Source: Spongilla lacustris | Taxonomy: Eukaryota > Porifera > Demospongiae > Spongillida > Spongillidae | NCBI GenBank assembly: GCA_949361645.1 | Contig: OX442416.1 | Location: 18,408,323 to 18,472,322 of the forward strand | Length of the DNA: 64,000 nt | Direction: 5' to 3' | Part shown: positions 52,391-62,959 of the stretch, in pieces | Position numbering within the stretch: the first letter of the stretch is position 1 | How the letters are laid out: the number at the start of each line of letters is the position of its first letter | Notes under the pieces: model-generated | What the model saw: only the letters and a program-made list of their open reading frames with translations | Database searches by the model: none | What the model was told of the DNA's origin: nothing | Made by a program: the position numbers and the translations under genes

Positions 52391-53072
52391 TGCGAAAGCA
52401 TTGATTTTATTTATATCTATATACATACACTCCCCTGTACACACGTATGCAATCTATTCACTTCTCTACAACCTCCATCTGTACACTCTTTTACATGTAC
52501 TTCCCACTCCCCTCTATGCACTGCAAGAGGAGTTGGCAGCCCCAACTCTTAGGGAGCCACACATGCCCCACCCCCTCCAAACACTACCTATGGAATGATG
52601 GAGTTATCAGACCCCCCCACACTGCCAGCAGGGAAGCCACCAGGGGTCTAATAACTGTGAAGATGCCAGCCCTCTCACTGCATGTTGAGCCAGCAGCCAG
52701 CCCCCACAAAAATAGGGGCCAACATTGGTCCCAGCCCCACACTTGGAGCTACTAGACACAATGTGTGGAACCATTAAACCCCACAATAGCCACACACAAC
52801 CAATGCATGTGTCAATGGGACCCCACTACATTTATATACATGTACAATGACAGTGGAGATGCCAGCCCTCACTCACACTGCAAGTCCAGTCAGTAGCCTT
52901 GCACAACCAGTGGTTCTAGATGGAGTTATCCAGACCCCTCACTGCCAGCAGGAGAGCTACCAGCTGCCACATAACCAGGGGTCAATGTAACCCCCATAAT
53001 AATGCCAGTGGAGATGCCAGCCAACCCACACACTTCTAATGGAGTCTTACACCAATTACACAGAGAAATGTC

Positions 53073-53074
<2 letters not shown>

Positions 53075-53166
<92 letters not shown>
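53075..53166. repeat. (AC)n microsatellite, palindrome B right arm
   Basis: About 45 pure units, mirror of 47664-47748. Confidence 0.96.
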
Positions 53167-53168
<2 letters not shown>

Positions 53169-53899
53169 ACATGCATACCTCTTCATTCAAGTGCTGTGGT
53201 ATGGTATAATACTACGTGAGCGCAATTGACATAGGCTTAGTGGAATACAAGCAGCCTTAAAGTGTTTATAGAATACTCGCGCCTATGTACTCAATCGGAA
53301 TATGGAGTCAGTACTATAACAAAACGATCGGACACTGAGACTCACCAACATGTCATTGCCGCGATCTCTTAGATCGTTGCACTCGGGAGTGTTGAAAAGT
53401 TATTCAGACGCGCACCTCATGGCTATTCGCAGGCAGCTGATGCATTTAACAGGGCATGGAAAGAGAGAAGGGCGGACATAAATTGCTAGGGTTACGGTAC
53501 AATAAAACACATGTCGTAAAGTCGTGTGAACGCACCCATATATGGGCATGGACCTACAGTTAGGACGTTTAGGACCTAAAGAAAGTGTTTAGGACCTAAA
53601 CACTCGCCATGTTCAGCGTACTGCTAATTTTGTCATAATCCGGACTCAGAAATTTCCGGCTGTTGTTGAGACAGTGTTATCCATGGCTAGGACCATTGGC
53701 CCCTATTTTTATGGGGGCTGGCTGTTGGCTCAACCTGCAGTAAGAGAGCTGACATTTCCGCAGTTATCAGACCCCTGGTAGCTCCCCTGCTGGCAGTGTG
53801 GGGGGTCTGATAACTCCATCTGTGGGTAGGGTTCCATAGGGCATGTGCGGTTCCTTAGTTCATGGCTTAGAGAAAAAGTGAATAGATTGATAACACGGG

Positions 53900-54998
53900 A
53901 GGGGAGTGTGGGAGTGTATGTTGTGTAGAGGGGAGTGTATGCTGTGTAGAGGGGAGTGTATGTTGTGTAGAGGGGAGTGTGTATGTTGTGTAGAGGGGAG
54001 TGTGTACATGTATGTTGTGTAGAGGAGTGTGTATGCTGTGTAGAGGGGAGTGTATGCTGTGTAGAGGGGAGTGTATGCTGTGTAGAGGGGAGTGTATGTT
54101 GTGTAGAGGGGAGTGTGTATGTTGTGTAGAGGGGAGTGTGTACATGTATGTTGTGTAGAGGAGTGTGTATGCTGTGTAGAGGGGAGTGTATGCTGTGTAG
54201 AGGGGAGTGTATGCTGTGTAGAGGGGAGTGTATGTTGTGTAGAGGAGTGTATGCTGTGTAGAGGGGAGTGTGTATGTTGTGTAGAGGGGAGTGTGTATTT
54301 TGTGTAGAGGGGAGTGTATGTTCTGTAGAGGGTGCTGTGTAGAGGGGAGTATGTATGTTGTGTAGAGGGGAGTGTGTATGCTGTGTAGAGAGGAGTGTAT
54401 GCTGTGTAGAGTGGAGTGTATGTTGTGTAGAGGGAGTGTATGCGGTGTAGAGGGGTGTGTATGCTGTGTAGAGGGGAGTGTATGTTGTGTAGAGGGGAGT
54501 GTATGTTGTGTAGAGGGGAGTGTATGTTGTGTAGAGGGGAGTATATGTTGTGTACAGGGGAGTGTGTGCGGTGTAGAGGGGAGTGTGTATGCTGTGTAGA
54601 GAGGAGTGTGTATGCTGTGTAGAGGAGTGTGTTTGTTGTGTAGAGGGGAGTGTATGTTGTGTAGAGGGGAGTGTATGTTGTGTAGAGGGGAGTGTATGTT
54701 GTGTAGAGGGGTGTGTTTGCTGTGTAGAGGGGAGTGTATGTTGTGTAGAGGGGAGTGTATGTTGTGTAGAGAGGAGTGTATGTTGTGTAGAGGGGAGTGT
54801 GGGAGTGTATGTTGTGTAGAGGGGAGTGTATGTTGTGTAGAGGGGAGTGTGGGAGTGTATGTTGTGTAGAGGGGAGTGTGTATGCTGTGTAGAGGGGAGT
54901 ATATGTCGTGTAGAGGGGAGTGTATGTTGTATAGAGGGGAGTGTGTATGTTGTGTAGAGGGGAGTATATGTTGTGTAGAGGGGAGTGTGTATGTTGTG
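53900..54998. repeat. 21-bp minisatellite, about 50 copies, open in several frames
   Basis: The unit is GTGTAGAGGGGAGTGTATGT plus one base, with GT insertions and a few deletions. Since 21 is divisible by three, a minus-strand frame of 448 codons (53860-55206, SPLHNIH / TPLYTTY heptads) and several plus-strand frames (CVEGSVC heptads) stay open. Several 2-bp indels change frame inside the array without meeting stops. There is no start context or domain, so I treat it as non-coding. Confidence 0.88.
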
Positions 54999-54999
54999 T

Positions 55000-55082
55000 G
55001 TGTGTCCCTTGTACGCTTGTGGGGTGTGTCTTGTACGCTTGTGGGGTGTGTCCCTTGTACGCTTGTGGGGTGTGTCTTGTAG
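55000..55082. repeat. Short GTGTGTCCCTTGTACGCTTG tandem repeat
   Basis: Four units of about 21-25 bp (CTTGTACGCTTGTGGGGTGTG, with or without CCC). Adjacent to, but distinct from, the 21-bp array. Confidence 0.85.
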
Positions 55083-55219
55083 CTGATAGAGATGGGGCTA
55101 CCAACTCCTCATGTAAATGCAGTGCATAGTGGGTAGTGAAGAGAGTGTAAAGGTGGAGATTGTGTGGGAAAGGGGAAATGTAATCTGTTAACTGGCACTG
55201 GTGCACTCATGCAAGTTGA

Positions 55220-56255
55220 TGTGTGTACGATCAAATGTTAGAACAAATAAAACTGATGTACAACTTTAGCGGCAACAATTTTGGTGTGTACAATGAAGTC
55301 CTTTTTTAAAGGACCTAAATATGAGTTAGCAAATTTAGGGATGGAGATGAGGATGATGGGGACAGAGGGAGGGATAAACATATATGTACAAGCAGAACCC
55401 ACTAGACCTCTCTTAAACACACCACAGGCACACACATTCATACACGAACGCATACACACACACATGCATATACATACTACTATACATACATGTTCTTCAA
55501 AAATTACTTCCCTTGTACTTACTCAGATGCCACTTATCACCAAACAAATAATAACAACTTACAGCTGTATGCATCACACTAGTGATACTTGCCTGATTGT
55601 CACAGTAGACTACCATGTTAATTTAATTTTTTATCGCACTACCACTTCAGATTCAGATACAGTTCAAGTAATAACAGGAGGAGGTCACAGTTGTTATGAT
55701 CATGTGTCATCCACTTGTATGTGTGAATGAGTTTATTTGTGACATGAATTTACATGTGTACATACATACATGGCTTTGCATTTATCTGTTACGGACTTTC
55801 CCCAAATCGTGGGCAGCAGGAACTCTTTCTCGCGCCTTACCGCCAATATATAGTCCCCAAACATGAACAGTAATACAACTCATTTTAATAGTTTGTCTTT
55901 CCACCAAAAATAAATATTGATATCGATGAATGCAATAAATATAGTTCACACTCCCGCTAGTACGGTAAGCCACTCGTTCCGCTGCTAAGATCCATCAAAG
56001 TTCGTAAGTTGGCAAACTTAAATGGCCGATAAACCGTTTTGCGCCCTTTTCAGAACGTGGTAAAGTAAAGCGGGACATTTATTAAGGTACACAAAGAGAA
56101 AACACATTCATTGATACCAAGATAACGGTTCCGCCTAACGAACTTCTTGCTTCGTGAACCGTGGTAATTTCGACGCTCATAGCTCATAAAATTTGAAGAA
56201 AAAAAACATCATAAAACATAGAACAGGTATATACCAACTTACCACAAGCTGGTAA
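55220..56255. other. No gene recognised
   Basis: A 149-codon plus ORF (55281-55730) has no signal, domain or exon boundaries and includes a His/Thr-rich stretch over a CACACA region. I see no other feature. Confidence 0.4.
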
Positions 56256-56259
56256 GTAC

Positions 56260-58150
56260 TTCTGGGGTATGGGATGCATGGTAGTCAGGGTCATCCTCTG
56301 ATCATGAGTCTTGTGGATCAGGTAACCTACGACCGGTTAGCAGGTGGAATGGAGTTAGTGGCTCTTCAAGGTCTTCCGATGACACATATGTCAGTGGCCG
56401 TGAATTCAGGATGGCTTCAACCTCTACTGAAGTTCCTCATAAGAGAGCCTTGTGGTTCCAATGATTTTCTTCAAGCAACGCTTGGTTGACTTCACTAGTC
56501 TTTCAAAAAATCCTCCCACCATGGCACTTTTTCAAGATTGAAGTTCCACTTAACACGTACACCAGCAAAGAACTCTTTAATTTCTGGACGGTTCAGAATC
56601 TCAGCAATGACCTTGTCAGCAGACTTGAACGTTTTGCTGTTGTCAGAGATAATCACTCGAGGGATTCTCCCCCTGGCCATGAACTGCTTGAAGCATCGAA
56701 TGAATGCTTCGGTGATCATATCCACAACCAGGTCCAAGTGTAGCGCTTGGGTGGCACAACAGGTAAACAGACAGATCCACACTTTATCTTCTGTACCCTT
56801 TAGGTACAGAGGTCCTGCATAATCCAAACCTGTGAACGCAAATGGTGGTGACTGAGTAACACGAAACTTCGGCAGAGGGGGTGGTAGTGATGATGCATAA
56901 GGCTTTCCATCGATCTTCTTACAGACCACGCATTTGTGAAGAAATTTCTTCACAGCACTTCTTCCCTTTACAATCCAAAATCGACTACAAAGTTCAGTGA
57001 GGGTCTCCTTTACACCTCCATGCAGTACCTTCTCGTGGCTCTGCCGTATCATTAGCATGGTGAAATGATGACTGGAAGGGTGCTTCGCGCATATATACAT
57101 CCAGGTCGGCATTCCTCAACCTGCTTCCACACCGCCAAATCTCATAGTCACAGTATAACCCAAACTGAGTTAAACTTTGCATCTTGAAGTAGTACAGCTT
57201 GTGATGACTTGATCCAGAATTCTTCAGCATCAGAGACGTCCTTCGATGATAAACCTGCAAATTCTGACCCTCTGACCTTGAGAACTGCAATGAACTTAAG
57301 CATGTAAGCAGTCACTCTCAACAATCTTCCAAGCGAACTAAATCGTTGACACTGGATAACAGTGCCAATCTCTCCACCAACCAACAACACACGTTGAGCA
57401 CTTTTCTTCATCTCCAATATGCACTTATCCGGCATCAACTCTTCATCACAACTAGAAGCCTGGACTGGACTGGAAAGCCAACTTGGTCCACTGAACCATG
57501 CACACTGACTTGTTCAACACTTCCGGTAGACTAATACCTCTGGAAGGCAGATCCGCTGGGTTATCATGTCCCGAACAGTGTTTCCAACGCTGAGCTGGTA
57601 CTAGGTTTCGGATTTCGTTGACTCGGTTCTGGACAAATTGTCTCCATTCCTGACTTTCACCTTTAATCCAATACAGAGCGACCTTTGAATCAGTTAGCAC
57701 ATTGACGGCTATCTCAGACCTCAAGGCTGACTCCAATGAAGGTATCAATCTGGCCAACAACAGTGCAGCCAACAATTCAAGCCTTGGAATGTTGTGTCCC
57801 TTGACTGGAGAACCCTTGTCTTTGAGCCCACAAACCGTGTTGAAAGACCGTCAGGGGTTTCGATCAAAAGATACACTACAGCAGCATACGCTCGTTGTGA
57901 AGCATCACCGAATCCATGTAAGGTGTATGACAACGATGTCCTCATAGAATTCCTAAAGTAGCACCTTGGAAAGCGTATATAGGGGTTCAACTTGCTGAAA
58001 TTCACTCAACAGTTTCTTCCACTTTACAAGCAGTTCACCCGATAACTGATCGTCCCAGTTTAGGTGGTTGGCACACAGCTCTTGAAACATTATCTTGAAC
58101 TGGATTGTGACAGGGATTGAATGTGATGATGTCCATGGTAAAACTTTTAT
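56260..58150 (-). pseudogene. BEL/Pao LTR retrotransposon remnant (RNase H and integrase)
   Basis: 5' to 3' on the minus strand: a post-RT linker (58150-57953), RNase H (57940-57580; GFGDASQRAYAAVVY, TDSKVALYWIKGES, CSGHDNPADLPSRG), a linker (57438-57148), the H2C2 zinc-binding region ([19 protein letters not shown]) and the integrase core ([21 protein letters not shown]; 57112-56495). Reading continues in other frames to about 56260 ([22 protein letters not shown]). Frame changes occur between almost every block, including near 56515 and 56425, and a stop lies near 56310. The reverse transcriptase, protease and gag are missing, and no LTR was found. It is a dead, 5'-truncated copy. Confidence 0.85.
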
Positions 58151-58314
58151 TAAGGTATTCACAATACCATACAATACCCACTCGCGCTATGCACTTGCTG
58201 CAAACCACCCAAGGTTTATATCAAAGAACTGCCGCAGTGTACATTTACGTGATTACTAGCTTGGTTAGGGGTTGAAAATTGGTTTCTGAATACCTGAGAA
58301 TACAACCGCTGTAT

Positions 58315-58334
58315 AACCGCGATATATCGCGGTT
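58315..58334. repeat. Perfect 20-bp palindrome
   Basis: AACCGCGATATATCGCGGTT between two retroelements, followed by partial echoes (GGTTACGACGGTTAC, ATCGCGG). It lies near GGCAACCCTG, a word also seen at 49853 and (inverted) 51638. Function unknown; may be the tip of a MITE. Confidence 0.6.
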
Positions 58335-58459
58335 ACGACGGTTACAATAATCGCGGCAACCCTGCCTACGTACATCACCAATTTTATTTTTTAAATTAAA
58401 TTTTTATATTCACACACATATATATACTTTAAACTTGCTATATATAAAACACACTACAG

Positions 58460-60785
58460 TTAAGATGGGATTCTACGGAGGATGGCTCTGGCATTCGCTC
58501 TTGTTAGGCAAATGCTCAAGTTTGCGAAAAGCTCAAAAGATATCTGTGCCTTTGGCAGAGACTTGTGGATCGCAAGCCTAGCAATTATCTGAGCCAGAAA
58601 TATTGAAGCTTCGTTACCCCAAGCCCCATAGGAGTCAACTACTAGAGGGGTTGAGACCCACCCTAAAGCTAAACACTTTACATCATTGGCCTGGTGTTTC
58701 CTCCTCTCCGTTGCCTCAAGGACTGCACCAACCGTTGCTCCCGCTTCAGCTAAAGTTGAAGGATTTAGCGGTGAGACAACGGAGATGTCCAGGGCAACGG
58801 GCCTTCCATGATTCCAATGCTTCACGAGAATATCAGCAGGCCGTGACTGTGAATGGTCACGAAAGAGCCCAGCACCAGCTTCAACTTCGATTGAAGCATG
58901 TGCACGGTGAAGAAAGTGCGCTAAAGTGTCCCTGAGAGCATTATGGCGTGTAATAACATCACCCCCACATTTGCATGTTAATGCATGGTGTCCAAGAGGG
59001 TCCAGACTGTGGGCAGGGCAGAACGCACACTGAGAACCCTGGGAGGTATCCAGGCCTAGCCACCACTTGACAGCTACCCTGAATTCAATTGGGTCAAGAT
59101 GGAGAGCTAGGGATGTGGAGGGAATAACTGATAACCAGGATGTCGCGTGGGGGGCTGAAACTGATAGCAACCGAGCCTTGTTAGCAGGGGAGGATTGATC
59201 AAAGAGGACTTGAAAGCAATAGTCGTTTACTTTTGAAGACAGAAGCTTCTGACTGACAGGTGAGGAAACCACAGAATTGACAGACAGTTTCTCAATTGGA
59301 GCAACAGTAGAATTGAAGTGGTCCAAGGCATTTGTAAGGTGTATGTCATCTGTATCATACACCCCAGCTGGAGTGTAGGGACAGTGACCGCAACCCAAGA
59401 CCACCACTGTTAAGGCCAAGTTGGGCCTGACACCATGCCTCATCTGACATTTCAAAACCTATGCAGTCCATGAGCTTGAAAGCATCTGATACCAAGTTGG
59501 TTGGAATTGAGCGAGCCAAGTAGCTTAACTTGCAAAAACTACCACATAGACGAAGTAAAGTTAAAGCTACTTGAGGGTCTATGACAGAAACCTCTATCAA
59601 GCAGTGCAAAAGTTTGCGAGCTTCAAGCCGTTTTGAGGCAATAAAGTTTGCACAGTATATGTAGTCACCAATTGGGCATCCTAATATCTCAAAATGAGGC
59701 AATTGGAAAACTTTGAGCTCTGGTGGGAAAGGGGAGGCATCACTTGGACAGTACAGCTCACATTTAGAGATATTGATATGTAGGCCAAGAGGGGGTCCTA
59801 ACTCCTGTATAAGGGTCAAAGATCTACAATTGAAGACTTCTTGCCTGCTAAGATGCCATCATCCAGATACCAAGCTTGATATAATAGATGGTTGCACTCA
59901 GTATCCTCTTTAATAGCTCCAGCAACCTTATGCAGGACCAAAGCAAACAGAAAAGGACCCAGTGGGTCTCCCTGCTGCACACCTGATTGTGATGTTAGCT
60001 GGCCCATAGGGTGCCACAGAAAAGGGTGAGAGCCATAACACCATGCCACCCAAGGAAGCAAATCTGGGAAATGCTTTGCGCATTCCTGTAAAACAGCATC
60101 TCTGGAGACTAAATTGAATGCATTCTTGAAATCCACCTTGAGAACAGAAAAGTCCAAATCATTCCAATGTTTATCCACACAGGCCCTTATCCATGAATAA
60201 CCTTTTCTGAACCCATTGGACAAGCCACACCAAACTGTATGGGCTCAAAAAAATCAACAACCCTATGTTTAATGACAGTACACAAGCATTTCCCTGTCAA
60301 TCTTCTCAGGACCTCACCCACAGCAATTGGTCTTATGTCCAGGGCACAACCAGGCTTTAACTTGCTGAGTGCTGTCAAGGACCCACCAGCCATGAAACGA
60401 GAAACCTCCTGGGGGACTTTCCCAGAGACCAAGAGGTTAACAACCCTCCTGAGAAGGGAACAAATTGTAGTGGGAAGTGGAATTGAAGCTGCATCCAACA
60501 GGTGCTGTACCCGTAGGCCAGAAGAACCTGCTGCTGTACCCTTTGGAAAAGATTTCAGGATATTATAAACATCAAAATCTTCATTCAGTGATATGGATTG
60601 TGAGGTTGTTTCTGGGATAACAGGGAGCGGCCCCTCAGGGTGTTTATCTTTTAACAACTTCCAAGTGTCATCACTATTTGGTGCCAGGCCAGAGGATGCT
60701 AAAATTCTACAAGCTTTAGCAAACATACCCTCACGAGACAGCGAGACTGCAAAATTGATGAGATTTCGCGGGATAGAATCATCTG
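58460..60785 (-). pseudogene. Reverse transcriptase plus restriction-like endonuclease retroelement
   Basis: A non-LTR-type element. Reverse transcriptase fingers/palm run through 60726-59816 (KTAAGSSGLRV-like start, VDFKNAF, GVQQGDPLGP and the catalytic YLDDG). The thumb is at 59819-59355. The C-terminal endonuclease (59455-58460) has a C-x2-C...H...C finger (CAFCPAHSLDPLGHHALTC), then RPADILV and ALDISVVSPL, fitting a PD-(D/E)XK nuclease as in R2/R4-like elements. Three frame changes (near 60205, 59818 and 59400) break the ORF. An AATAAA-like site lies 3' (about 58392 in minus sense). It continues upstream through the MITE at 60790-61450 into 61451-62640. Transposition-dead. Confidence 0.85.
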
Positions 60786-60789
60786 AGTG

Positions 60790-61450
60790 CAGTGGCGGAT
60801 ACAGGGGGGGGGGGGGGGGGGGGGTCGGTGGTGTCCGGACCCCCCCCTCAGACCCGATGATGAATAAAATTAAGTATCAATACTATTAATGAATGCAATT
60901 AACAACATCCCACGTGATATAGCGTATCATCCAGATGGCAAGCAATCTGTTCACTCACCTCATTCGGCAAGTATCTTGAGTTACTTTTCCAAGAAAGCAA
61001 AAGGTAATTATGTAATGCGCTAAAAGATTTAGGCCTACGCGTACAGGAATCACGCACCCGCCTGATCGCGTTATCTCGTTATGCCCGGTATTCACCATAA
61101 ACTACTGTACTTTTAAGTTTATGGGTCTTCTATAGTCCCAATGACCAGTTATCACACAGGCCACTGCTTGTATCGAGCCCAAAACGGACAACAACCATTA
61201 GTTCAATCAAATGTGAAATGCGGATAAATACCACCATTCCACTCCCCCCCCCCTCCAACCATTATTTGCCGCCATTTTTTAGTCTTTCGGTCCAGTTTAA
61301 GGCTTGATAGATAGTCTGTGTCGCTAAGAGCGGGACCCCCAAAAGCTTCCGCGCTTCGCGCGGGAGGGGGCACATCCCCCTCCCGCACCCTCCCCCTATT
61401 GATTATTCATGTCGGACCCCCCCCTTCCAGATTTCCTGTATCCGCCCCTG
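60790..61450. mobile_element. 661-bp poly-G/poly-C MITE inside the retroelement
   Basis: Ends are CAGTGGCGGATACAGG and CCTGTATCCGCCCCTG. The 5-bp duplication GAGTG lies at 60785-60789 and 61451-61455. Removing the element and one duplication leaves the retroelement reading frame continuous across the site, so both borders are well fixed. G-runs sit beside the left end and C-runs beside the right. It is the same family as 7977-8291. The ends recall hAT elements, but a 5-bp duplication is not the classical 8 bp. Confidence 0.9.
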
Positions 61451-62640
61451 GAGTGGATGCCTATCGCTCTGTGACTCATCGCCATATTCCATAGTGTTGC
61501 GTGTTCTCCTCTACACCACAGATTGCATAGCGCATCTATTGGGATTGGTTTATTACGCCTACCACCCCTTTTCTTTGAAGGCATGCAAGAGGCACTTTGG
61601 AAGCATAAATAACTTCAGCCAAGAGTCCAATGAGTTGTCGTGAAGCACTGCTTTCAAAGAAAAAGACAACGCTAGAGCAAAAGCAGGACGAGACTTTTTG
61701 GGAATGTGTCGTAAGGTTCGGCAGGATAGTAGGCAAACTTCTTCAAAAGATGGTAAAACTGTGTTTGTACTGTGCGAGGACTCGGTTTCCGAAAGCGATG
61801 GGATCGGTGCTGGAGGAGCTGCCAAGACAGCTACGCATCTTCGCGAATGTGATGCACATCGAGATTTAGCCACAAGTGCTCGACAATCACATATGTACAA
61901 GCCTTGTTCCTGTAACCATTCTCTAGGTACATCCCCCCGAAAGAGACCCCGTGCGTGAAGGCCCATATGTGAACGCCACATGGTTGGAGCAATTAGCTCG
62001 TGGCAGTCAGCTACAATGCACTGCTTCCTGTGAAGAGGTCGGACTATTGGTACCTGAGGCGATATCATTGTGAGGATAGCTCGATCACTTCCCGACTCCA
62101 CTTGCAAAGGCTCGGGTGATACTGGGACAGGTGATGGAGGCACAGAAGGTTCTATGTGGAGTGTATGCGCTGGCACTGCCGAAGTAGAAGGTGTGAATGA
62201 AGTGCTAGGAGAGGGCTGCGGTGATGAGGGTGTCCCATGCGAAACCGACGATCGGGATGGCCCAGGTGACGACGTATTAAAACATAAAGGTGGCTCGGAG
62301 GGCTGTAGCGAACTACCAAGTATCGAACCGCTATTATTAAACAAGGACTCACAGCTGCTGCCATTGGACTTGGATGAATGGCGGCTGTCATTCAAGCAGG
62401 ACGTGCACCGGGACCGCTTAATGGTAACAAGGACTAATTTGCAATCCACGCAAGCGGTGAAACCTGCTTCGTGAAGTAAGTCCGCCGAGATTCCAGGGTC
62501 GTTTTTCGAAAAGTGTCCCTGCAGGTGTTTTTTAAAAGCATCCTTCGTCCCTAAAGAAGAGGAGCAACCAGGTAAGAGACATTCAAACCTACCTGCAGAA
62601 ACGCTCTGACGATTGTGTTCCAGAGGCTGTGAGGCTGTAA
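61451..62640 (-). pseudogene. N-terminal zinc-finger part of the retroelement ORF
   Basis: Same element as 58460-60785. The open frame runs from about 62640 (no in-frame ATG seen; truncated by repeat DNA at about 62645) to about 61560, and a second frame carries IDALCNLWCRGEHATLWNM into the MITE border. Features: a C2H2-like finger (CLLPGCSSS...HLQGHF), a CVDCK...CTSC pair, a Ser/Pro-rich linker of about 110 residues, CIVADC...HMGLH and CDCRALV...CASHSRRC fingers, then a helical segment (RPAFALALSFSLKAVL). Such N-terminal fingers in R2-like elements bind target DNA; that role is inference. Confidence 0.72.
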
Positions 62641-62644
62641 TTTG

Positions 62645-62765
62645 TCATTTTAAAGAAATGGTGTAGTATGAACTTTTGAAAATAGGAAGTCGATAGCGTT
62701 TAGTGTTCGGATGATATAGCGATTCAAACAAGAAGCATTTTTATGTACATGTATAATGTTATAAA
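62645..62765. repeat. Solo copy of the end of palindrome A
   Basis: AAATGGTGTAGTATGAAC...ATAGCGATTCAAACA...TATAATGTTATAAAA matches, with substitutions, about 12125-12255 and its mirror at 34870-34990. It is oriented like the right arm. It shows that the palindrome terminus belongs to a dispersed family. Confidence 0.7.
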
Positions 62766-62959
62766 AGGGTGATCCATATGATTGTGTGTTCTTTGGCGGT
62801 TCTATTGGGGAACATGCTGCAGTGAATGATTTGTCCGAGAGAAAGTGAATACCTGCATGGGTTTCCAGAGTAAATAAGCTGGGAGAAGCTGCTGATGATT
62901 AGCCTCAAGCCGCGCATGCTGCATGCACTCTCAAAGTCACTGCAACTGATTTGAGTGGT

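Larger units (their letters stand above)
47149..53690. mobile_element. Second large inverted-repeat complex (palindrome B)
   Basis: Outer arms 47149-48350 and about 52485-53690 are near-identical inverted copies (AACACTGTCTCAACAACAGC at the left and its complement at the right end). The (GT)n at 47664 mirrors the (AC)n at 53075. Inside lies a second inverted pair with a different axis (near 50755), for example GACAATCGACTCCCCCTGC at 49767 against its complement at about 51717-51735. No target duplication or transposase was found. Confidence 0.75.

Noticed and set aside
53860..55206. 448-residue protein gene
   Set aside because: Entirely a 21-bp minisatellite; frame openness follows from unit length, and other frames and the other strand are open too.
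55281..55730. 149-codon plus ORF
   Set aside because: No domain, signal or splice evidence; partly low-complexity His/Thr sequence over CA-rich DNA.
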